Of a stretch of 64,000 nt of DNA, positions 57,867 to 64,000 are shown one piece after another (positions within the stretch are counted from its first letter, which is position 1; each line of letters opens with the position of its first letter). This DNA is from Collinsella aerofaciens. Lineage in GTDB: Bacteria; Actinomycetota; Coriobacteriia; Coriobacteriales; Coriobacteriaceae. The DNA is taken from NCBI GenBank assembly GCA_008668235.1, contig RQCP01000013.1, positions 62,001 to 126,000 of the forward strand, given 5' to 3'. The notes beneath the pieces were generated by a model. That model saw only the letters and a list, made by a program, of their open reading frames with translations. It made no database searches and was not told where the DNA came from. The position numbers and the translations under genes were made by a program.

Positions 57867-60551
57867 ATGCGACATGCGCATATCCATGTAACGGGCATTG
57901 TGCAGGGCGTCGGCATGCGGCCGTTTGTGTATCGCGAGGCCATGGCGCACGGCATTTGCGGCTGGGTGCTCAACGCGGGCGACGGCGTGCATATCGAGGC
58001 GCACGCTCCGGCCGATGCGCTCGATGCTTTTGTTGCCGCGCTTTCTGAGCATGCGCCTGCGGCAGCCCGCGTTGAGCGAGTCGATATTGCGGATTTGGGG
58101 CCTGGCGGCTGGAGCGCTGCCAATGAACAGGGTTTTCGCATTGTGGCGTCGCAGGACCAGACCGCGCACACGACGCTCGTCTCGCCCGATATCGCCACCT
58201 GTGACGATTGCCTGCGCGAGTTGTTCGATCCCGCCGACCGACGCTATCACTACCCCTTTATCAACTGCACTAACTGCGGCCCACGCTTTACCATCATCCG
58301 ATCGCTGCCTTATGACCGAGCGGCCACATCGATGGACCGTTTCCCCATGTGTCCCAAGTGCGCCGCGGAGTATGCCGACCCACTCGACCGGCGTTTTCAC
58401 GCGCAGCCCGATGCCTGCTTTGATTGCGGGCCGCATATTACGTGGCGCGAGGCTGTGAACGGCGATGCGTGCGGGAATTCGTCCGCGACACCGACCGTCG
58501 GCACCACACGCGAGGCCAGCGACGCTATCATCGAGCGCTGCGTTGAGCTACTGGCCAGCGGTGGCATCGTCGCCATCAAGGGCCTGGGCGGATTCCATCT
58601 AGCCTGTGACGCTGCCAACGAGCAGGCGGTGGCCGAGCTGCGCCGTCGCAAGCGTCGCAGCAATAAGCCGCTTGCCGTCATGGTGCGCAGTCTTGCCGAT
58701 GCCGGGCGCCTGTGCCATATCGACGATGCTGAACGCGATCTGCTCGCCGGCAGCATCCGCCCCATTGTGCTGCTGCGCCGGCGGGCTGTTTGCGGGAACG
58801 ACGGCGATTCTTCCGACGCCCTCGTACTCGCACCGTCCGTCGCGCGCGACCTGCCCGAGCTTGGCGTTATGCTCCCCTACACCCCGCTTCAGCATCTTCT
58901 GCTTGCAGCTGCCGCGTCACACGGTATGCACGCGCTCGTCATGACCAGCGGCAACCTGAGCGAAGAGCCCATCGAGACCGATGACGATCTTGCCTGGGAG
59001 CGCCTCGTTGCCGCCGGCATTGCCGACGCGCTGCTCGGCAACGATCGAGCGATTCTCTCGCGCTATGACGATTCCGTGGTGCGCGTGGTCGACGGCGCCG
59101 TTATGCCCGTTCGCCGCGTTCGTGGATATGCACCCCAGCCGCTGCCGTTGCCGGCGCTCGACGGCGCTCCGTCCTGCGTACTCGCCTGCGGGCCGCAACA
59201 AAAGGCCACGATTACGCTCACGCGTGAAGGGACGAACGGCGAGGCGACCTGTTTTGTGTCGCAGCATATCGGCGATGTTGAAAACGGCGGGACCTTCGAT
59301 GCCTGGAACGCCGCGCGCACGCGCTTGGAAGATCTCTTTGACTTGGCGCCCGCCGCCTTGGCCTGCGATTTACACCCCAGCTATCTATCGGGCCAGTGGG
59401 CGCGCGAGCAGGCGCGAAAATGCAATCTGCCGCTCGTCGAGGTGCAGCACCATCATGCGCATATCGCGAGCGTAATGGCCGAGGCCATCGCCGCGAGCCA
59501 GCTTACAACCGACGCGCGCGTCCTTGGCATCGCCTTTGACGGCACCGGCGCCGGCACCAATGGGACCATTTGGGGCGGCGAGTTTCTTGTTGCCAGCCTT
59601 GGCGGCTTTGAGCGCGCCGCGCATTTGCGCACCTGGGCGCTCCCCGGTGGGGCGGCCTCCGTGCGCGACGCCCGCCGCAACGCCTTCGCCCTGCTCAGTG
59701 AGCTCGGCCTGCTCGAGCACCCAGGTGCCGCTCGGCTTTTGGACAGCCTCGACGAGCAAACACGCAGCGTGACAGCCACCATGATCGAGCGCGGCATCAA
59801 CAGCCCGCGTACCAGCAGCATGGGGCGTCTCTTTGATGCCGCGACAGCGATTCTGGGTATCTGCGGCAAGGCAACCTACGAGGGCGAACCCGCCATAGAA
59901 CTCGAAGCCGCCGCCTGGCGCGCGCTCGACGGCGAAATCGCCCATGTTCCCGACGATAAAGACGGCCGTTCCGCATCTGACCCATTGCGGCTGGACAGTT
60001 TGTTCAGATTTGTATTAAATACAGACCCTCTAACCAACGGTTTTGGCTCAGATTACCCCGAAGAGGGCTCTCCAGGCGCCTCATTTGCGTCTAATTTGCC
60101 CGTCGGATACCACAAATCAACCCATTCGGGGACCTCGCAGACAATCTATGCCACCCATTGCTGCTCTAAAAAGTACAAATCTGAACTAACTGTCCAAGCA
60201 ACCTCGAGCAGGCCTCTCGTCCTGGACCCCAGCTCACTTTTTAAGGCGCTTTTGGAGGGAATCAGGGCCGGCGTGCCCGCCGACAAGCTCGCACTCGGCT
60301 TCCATGTCGCCGTTACGCGCTCTTCGGCACGAATCGCACGCGAAATCTGCACGCGCGAAGGCATCGATACCGTCGCGCTCTCGGGCGGCGTGTTCATGAA
60401 CCGACTTCTGCTTCAGCTCCTCGCCCGCGAGCTCAAAAGCGCAGGCCTTACCGTCCTTGTCCCCCACACCGTACCCGTCAATGACGGCTGCATCGCCTAC
60501 GGTCAGGCGGCGGTCGCACGCACTCGCCTCGCACAGGTCGCGCCACAATAG
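57867..60551 (+). CDS. hypF: Carbamoyltransferase HypF, with in-frame palindromic insertion
   Basis: 894 residues from ATG 57867 (SD GAAGGAGGG). Order of domains: acylphosphatase (~1-90), two zinc fingers (CDDC...CTNC and CPKC...CFDC, ~105-205), YrdC-like (~210-405) and Kae1-like carbamoyltransferase (~410-894) with HHHAH and GTGAGTNGTIWGGE. It makes the cyanide ligand precursor for NiFe hydrogenase. The length exceeds the usual ~750 partly because a 205-bp element with 23-bp inverted ends (59992-60196) is inserted in frame at about residues 709-777, adding an AT-richer, Cys- and Ser-rich stretch between EAAAWRAL and LDPSSLFKALLEG. Confidence 0.93.
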   Translation: MRHAHIHVTGIVQGVGMRPFVYREAMAHGICGWVLNAGDGVHIEAHAPADALDAFVAALSEHAPAAARVERVDIADLGPGGWSAANEQGFRIVASQDQTAHTTLVSPDIATCDDCLRELFDPADRRYHYPFINCTNCGPRFTIIRSLPYDRAATSMDRFPMCPKCAAEYADPLDRRFHAQPDACFDCGPHITWREAVNGDACGNSSATPTVGTTREASDAIIERCVELLASGGIVAIKGLGGFHLACDAANEQAVAELRRRKRRSNKPLAVMVRSLADAGRLCHIDDAERDLLAGSIRPIVLLRRRAVCGNDGDSSDALVLAPSVARDLPELGVMLPYTPLQHLLLAAAASHGMHALVMTSGNLSEEPIETDDDLAWERLVAAGIADALLGNDRAILSRYDDSVVRVVDGAVMPVRRVRGYAPQPLPLPALDGAPSCVLACGPQQKATITLTREGTNGEATCFVSQHIGDVENGGTFDAWNAARTRLEDLFDLAPAALACDLHPSYLSGQWAREQARKCNLPLVEVQHHHAHIASVMAEAIAASQLTTDARVLGIAFDGTGAGTNGTIWGGEFLVASLGGFERAAHLRTWALPGGAASVRDARRNAFALLSELGLLEHPGAARLLDSLDEQTRSVTATMIERGINSPRTSSMGRLFDAATAILGICGKATYEGEPAIELEAAAWRALDGEIAHVPDDKDGRSASDPLRLDSLFRFVLNTDPLTNGFGSDYPEEGSPGASFASNLPVGYHKSTHSGTSQTIYATHCCSKKYKSELTVQATSSRPLVLDPSSLFKALLEGIRAGVPADKLALGFHVAVTRSSARIAREICTREGIDTVALSGGVFMNRLLLQLLARELKSAGLTVLVPHTVPVNDGCIAYGQAAVARTRLAQVAPQ
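59992..60196. repeat. 205-bp palindromic element inserted inside hypF
   Basis: Terminal inverted repeats TGGACAGTT.GTTCAGATTTGTA (59992-60014) and its near-complement (60174-60196), differing at about two positions. The interior is AT-richer than hypF and without homology to HypF. The open reading frame crosses it without a stop. Resembles the palindromic elements that insert in frame in Rickettsia genes, or a MITE that happens to be open. Confidence 0.75.
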
Positions 60552-60682
60552 GCCGTTCGACCAGCCCGCAAGCCGCCGTCTCACAGGCGTAACGCGTTTG
60601 CCCGCGAACCCCGCGAGCGCTACCATCAATTGATGGATTATTAAGCGCCCATCCAGTGCAAAGCGTATAAAAGGGGAACAAT

Positions 60683-60943
60683 ATGTGCCTTGCCGTTCCC
60701 GGTAAAGTAGTCAAACGCGACGATGACCTCAAGGCCACCGTCGACATGATGGGCATCGAGCGCCCCGTGTCGCTGCGGCTCGTGCCGACGGCGCAGGTTG
60801 GCGACTATATCCTCGTACACGCCGGCTTTGGCATCCAGATCGTCGACGAGCAGGAAGCGCAAGAGACGCTCGAGCTGGTCAACGACATGACCGAACTGGT
60901 CGAAGAAGACCAGCTGGCCACCAACCCGGCGGAGGCTTACTAG
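60683..60943 (+). CDS. hypC: Hydrogenase maturation chaperone HypC
   Basis: 86 residues. Starts MCLAVPGKV, in which Cys2 binds iron in the Fe(CN)2CO intermediate; the small OB-like domain is typical. Works with HypD, whose GTG start overlaps its stop (TAGTG at 60941-60945). SD AAAAGGGG. Confidence 0.96.
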   Translation: MCLAVPGKVVKRDDDLKATVDMMGIERPVSLRLVPTAQVGDYILVHAGFGIQIVDEQEAQETLELVNDMTELVEEDQLATNPAEAY

Positions 60944-62055
60944 TGGCGGCCGGACAGCCGGCGCGCTCCGGTATCGACTTCTGGGCATTCCGCGATCCCA
61001 AGCTGGCTCGCGAGCTCATCGAGCGCATTCATGAGCTTGTCGGCGACCGCACCATCAACCTTATGGAAGTCTGCGGCACGCATACCGTGAGCATCGGGCG
61101 CTATGGCTTTCGCTCCATTATGCCGGCCGGGCTCAAGCTGCTGAGCGGCCCGGGCTGCCCCGTCTGCGTCACCGCCAACCGCGACATCGACCACGCAATC
61201 GCGCTCGCCAACATAGACGGCGCCATCATCACCACCTTTGGCGACATGATGCGCGTGCCCGGATCATCCACCTCGCTCGCTGCGCAAAAGGCGGCGGGGC
61301 GCGATATCCGCATCGTCTATTCCCCGCTCGACGCGCTCGACATTGCCGAGCAAAACCCTGATCGCCCGGTCATTTTTATGGGCGTGGGCTTTGAGACTAC
61401 GACGCCCACCATCGCCGCCGCCATCTTGGAGGCCGAGGCGCGCGGGCTTTTGAACTTCTCGGTCTATTGCGCCCACAAGACCACGCCGCCGGCGTTGCGC
61501 GCCATCGCCAACGACCCCGAGACCACCATCGACGGCTTTATCCTGCCGGGCCACGTCGCCACCATCACGGGCTTGGCGCCCTTTAGCTTTTTGGTCGACG
61601 AATTCAATACCCCGGGCGTGGTCACGGGATTTGAACCGGTCGATATCCTGCAGGGTATCTGCATGCTGGTCCAGATGGTTGTTGAGGGGCAACCCGCGAT
61701 CGACAACGCCTACCGTCGCGGCGTCAATGCCGACGGCAATCCTGTGGCGCGCCAGCTGGTCGAGCAGGTGTTTGAGCCGTGCGATACCACATGGCGCGGG
61801 CTGGGGCTGATTGCCAACTCGGGCCTTTCCATCCGCCCCGAGTTCTCGCGCTTTGATGCCCGCGCTCGCTTTGACGTGCCCGTTGAGGCGACGGTCGAGC
61901 CGCGCGGGTGCCGCTGCGGCGACGTGCTGCGCGGGGCCATTGCGCCGAGCAGCTGCCCGCTCTTTGGCCGCACCTGCACGCCCGAGCACCCCGTCGGCCC
62001 GTGCATGGTGAGCTCCGAGGGCAGCTGCGCGGCGTACTACCGCTACCGCGACTAG
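60943..62055 (+). CDS. hypD: Hydrogenase maturation protein HypD
   Basis: 370 residues from GTG 60943. Contains CGTHT, GPGCPVCV and the C-terminal cysteine cluster CRCGDVLRG...CPLFGRTC...CMVSSEGSC that holds a [4Fe-4S] cluster. Scaffold on which the Fe(CN)2CO group is built with HypC and HypE. Coupled to hypC by overlap, hypE follows 48 bp later. Confidence 0.96.
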   Translation: MAAGQPARSGIDFWAFRDPKLARELIERIHELVGDRTINLMEVCGTHTVSIGRYGFRSIMPAGLKLLSGPGCPVCVTANRDIDHAIALANIDGAIITTFGDMMRVPGSSTSLAAQKAAGRDIRIVYSPLDALDIAEQNPDRPVIFMGVGFETTTPTIAAAILEAEARGLLNFSVYCAHKTTPPALRAIANDPETTIDGFILPGHVATITGLAPFSFLVDEFNTPGVVTGFEPVDILQGICMLVQMVVEGQPAIDNAYRRGVNADGNPVARQLVEQVFEPCDTTWRGLGLIANSGLSIRPEFSRFDARARFDVPVEATVEPRGCRCGDVLRGAIAPSSCPLFGRTCTPEHPVGPCMVSSEGSCAAYYRYRD

Positions 62056-62103
62056 CCCGGGCACACCCGCACACCGGCACCACCCACGATTGGAGTTTTC
62101 GAT

Positions 62104-63138
62104 ATGTCCCATAGCGTTACCGATAGCACCGTCCTGCTGGGCCACGGCTCCGGCGGCCAGATGATGAAACGCATCATCGATGAGGTCTTTTTGGATGCCT
62201 TTGGGTCGCCCGAGCTGCTCGAAGGCAACGATGCCGGCGTCGCCGCGCTGCCCGCGAGCGGGCGCATCGCCATGTCGACCGACAGCTTTGTAGTCTCGCC
62301 GCAGTTCTTCCCCGGTGGCAACATCGGCCGCCTCGCCGTGTGCGGAACCGTCAACGACGTCGCGACCTCGGGCGCCAACGTGCGCTACCTGTCGTGCGGC
62401 TTTATCCTCGAAGAGGGCTATCCCATGGATAGGCTCCGCCAGATTGTGCAGACGATGGCCGAGACGGCGCACGAGGCGGGCGTGTCCATAATCACGGGCG
62501 ACACCAAGGTGGTCGAGCGCGGCGGGGCCGACGGCGTCTATATCAATACCGCCGGCGTGGGCGAGGTGCCTGCGGGCGTGGCGCTCAGCGGCGCAAACTG
62601 CCAGCCCGGCGATGTCATCCTGGTCTCGGGTACACTGGGCGACCACGGCATCGCTATCATGAGCCAACGCGAGGGTCTGGCGTTTTCGAGCACCATCGAA
62701 AGCGACGCCGCGCCGCTCAACCACCTGATTGCCGATGTGCTTTCCGCAGCACCCGACACACGCTGCTTCCGCGACCCCACGCGCGGTGGCCTGGCCTCGA
62801 CGCTCAACGAGTTTGCGCAGGCCAGCGGCGTTGCCATGGAGATCGACGAGGACGATGTGCCCGTGCGCCCCGACGTGCAGGCAGCCTGCGAGATGCTCGG
62901 CTACGATGTGCTGCAGGTGGCAAACGAGGGCAAGATGGTTGCCGTCGTGCCGGCCGAGCAAGCCGATGCCGCGCTGAGCGCCATGCGCGCCGCCCGCTAC
63001 GGCGAGAATGCCGTCATCATCGGCCGCGTGCTGCCACTTGCCGAGGGCGCCCATCCCGCCGTGCGCGTGCGCACCGGCTGGGGCTCGACCCGCATCCTCG
63101 ACATGCTCGTAGGAGAGCAGCTGCCGAGAATTTGCTAA
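62104..63138 (+). CDS. hypE: Hydrogenase maturation protein HypE
   Basis: 344 residues. PurM-like ATP-binding fold (GHGSGGQMMKRII, STDSFVVSPQFFPGGNIGRLAVCGTVND) ending in PRIC, whose terminal Cys receives the carbamoyl group from HypF and is dehydrated to thiocyanate. Start ATG 62104 behind TTGGAG. Last hyp gene of the operon. Confidence 0.96.
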   Translation: MSHSVTDSTVLLGHGSGGQMMKRIIDEVFLDAFGSPELLEGNDAGVAALPASGRIAMSTDSFVVSPQFFPGGNIGRLAVCGTVNDVATSGANVRYLSCGFILEEGYPMDRLRQIVQTMAETAHEAGVSIITGDTKVVERGGADGVYINTAGVGEVPAGVALSGANCQPGDVILVSGTLGDHGIAIMSQREGLAFSSTIESDAAPLNHLIADVLSAAPDTRCFRDPTRGGLASTLNEFAQASGVAMEIDEDDVPVRPDVQAACEMLGYDVLQVANEGKMVAVVPAEQADAALSAMRAARYGENAVIIGRVLPLAEGAHPAVRVRTGWGSTRILDMLVGEQLPRIC

Positions 63139-63243
63139 CGACAAAGGCTCAGGGCTATTAAAGATATTCAGATTCCAAACATGCCCGGCACGCATGCCCA
63201 GTATCATGGGGTGCGTTTTACAACTCAAGCGGCAGGAGCACCC

Positions 63244-63912
63244 ATGGCAGCAGCTTTTTCCCATGTGATCTTTGACCTGGACGGCACCATCCTTAACACA
63301 CTCGAGGACCTGGCGGCCGCCGGCAACCATACCTGCGAGATGCACGGCTGGCCCACGTTTGCCGTAGACGAGTACCGCTACAAGGTAGGAAACGGCATGC
63401 TCAAGCTGGTTGAGCGCTTTATGCCCGCCGAGTATGCGGGCGACGGCCGCATGTTTGAGCAGACGCTTGCCGAGTTTAGGGCTTACTACGGCGAGCACAA
63501 GGAGGACCACACCGTCCCCTATGCCGGCACGATCGAGATGCTCGACCGCCTACGCGCCGCGGGCGTTCAGCTTGCCGTGCTCACCAACAAGGACCACATC
63601 TCGGCGGCTCCGCTTATCGAGAAGTATTTTGGTTTCGAGCGCTTTGCGCTGGTGCAGGGCCGTGTCGATGCGTTTCCGCCCAAGCCCGAAGCACCCGTCA
63701 CGCTACATGTGATGGAAGAGCTAGGCGCCGACCCGGCGACCACACTCTACGTAGGCGATTCCAATGTCGATATCCTGACCGGCCACAACGCCGGCCTTAA
63801 GAGTGCGGGCGTCAGCTGGGGTTTCCGCGGCCGCGCAGAGCTGGAAGCCGCCGGCGCCGACTACGTGGTGGACACCCAGGGCGAGCTCGCAGCGCTAATC
63901 CTGGGCGAGTAA
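63244..63912 (+). CDS. HAD-family hydrolase, phosphoglycolate-phosphatase-like
   Basis: 222 residues from ATG 63244 (SD AGGAG); the frame extension to 63181 has no ribosome site. HAD motifs: FDLDGTILNT (nucleophile and acid Asp), AVLTNKD (Thr), PKPEAP (Lys), VGDSNVDI. The cap type and length fit the Gph/PGP group, but substrate assignments within HAD are unreliable. It begins 105 bp after hypE and may have its own promoter. Confidence 0.88.
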   Translation: MAAAFSHVIFDLDGTILNTLEDLAAAGNHTCEMHGWPTFAVDEYRYKVGNGMLKLVERFMPAEYAGDGRMFEQTLAEFRAYYGEHKEDHTVPYAGTIEMLDRLRAAGVQLAVLTNKDHISAAPLIEKYFGFERFALVQGRVDAFPPKPEAPVTLHVMEELGADPATTLYVGDSNVDILTGHNAGLKSAGVSWGFRGRAELEAAGADYVVDTQGELAALILGE

Positions 63913-63954
63913 CGAGCGACACTGCTTAACGCAGCTGCGGCAATTCTTCCGCGC

Positions 63955-64000
63955 GGAAAGCGCATCCCGTTTTGGAGCTCCGGAATGGGATGCGCTTTCC
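63955..64000. repeat. Palindrome related to the one upstream of dnaK, cut by window end
   Basis: GGAAAGCGCATCCCGTT and AATGGGATGCGCTTTCC with one mismatch; the preceding GCG extends the outer arm and its partner lies beyond the window. The arm GCGGAAAG..CATCCCG matches 48874-48890. Confidence 0.65.

Overview
The window looks like the chromosome of a Coriobacteriia actinobacterium, most likely Collinsella or a close relative. Pointers are the high-GC backbone, a PASTA-kinase/FHA/SEDS cluster of actinobacterial type, an LAXTG sortase signal, a HspR-controlled dnaK operon, a mannose-family PTS and a nickel-hydrogenase maturation operon. This assignment is inference from gene content; no 16S gene is present.

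Layout. (1) 1-9029: a + strand cell-wall signalling operon: end of a membrane protein, two FHA proteins, a PP2C phosphatase, a fused SEDS-class B PBP, and a PASTA Ser/Thr kinase. (2) 9326-22776: an integrative mobilizable element of about 13.4 kb inserted into the 3' half of tRNA-Arg(CCT), bounded by 47-bp direct repeats. It carries an integrase, two small DNA-binding proteins, a coiled-coil protein, three tandem metallophosphoesterases, a 41-residue holin-like peptide, a relaxase with a MobC-like partner, a lipoprotein, a sortase-anchored coiled-coil/CAP surface protein, an XRE regulator, and iteron-like repeats near the right end. (3) 22942-26224: a mannose-type PTS operon (IIAB, IIC, IID, ManO). 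(4) 26630-31788: hypA, a large Fe-S/FAD oxidoreductase, a divergent TetR regulator with two matching operator palindromes, and a membrane protein. (5) 32021-35445: unknown membrane protein, DUF4143-type ATPase, small ORF. (6) 35577-48611: clpB, a duplicated locus of membrane-anchored paralogs with palindromic arrays, an aconitase-family hydratase, and hspR-dnaJ-grpE-dnaK. clpB and dnaK share a 27-bp promoter element. (7) 49208-53499: ferredoxin, then niaR-nadC-nadB-nadA for NAD synthesis. (8) 53793-56843: LytTR/GHKL two-component system, unknown protein, thioredoxin. (9) 57075-63912: nikR-hypF-hypC-hypD-hypE nickel/hydrogenase maturation operon, then a HAD phosphatase.

How it fits together. 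The first operon should couple peptidoglycan synthesis to Ser/Thr phosphorylation. hypA plus hypFCDE under a NikR-like regulator imply a NiFe hydrogenase outside the window (no hypB or structural genes seen). NiaR probably controls the nad operon through a perfect 19-bp palindrome.

The least explained material is non-coding: a two-copy motif whose stems change together while its loops stay fixed (44174-44281, 49524-49632), a palindromic element inserted in frame inside hypF (59992-60196), duplicated arrays of three hairpins (38382-38600, 40334-40552), a hairpin family sharing one 10-nt core upstream of the mobilization genes, and several other palindrome families.
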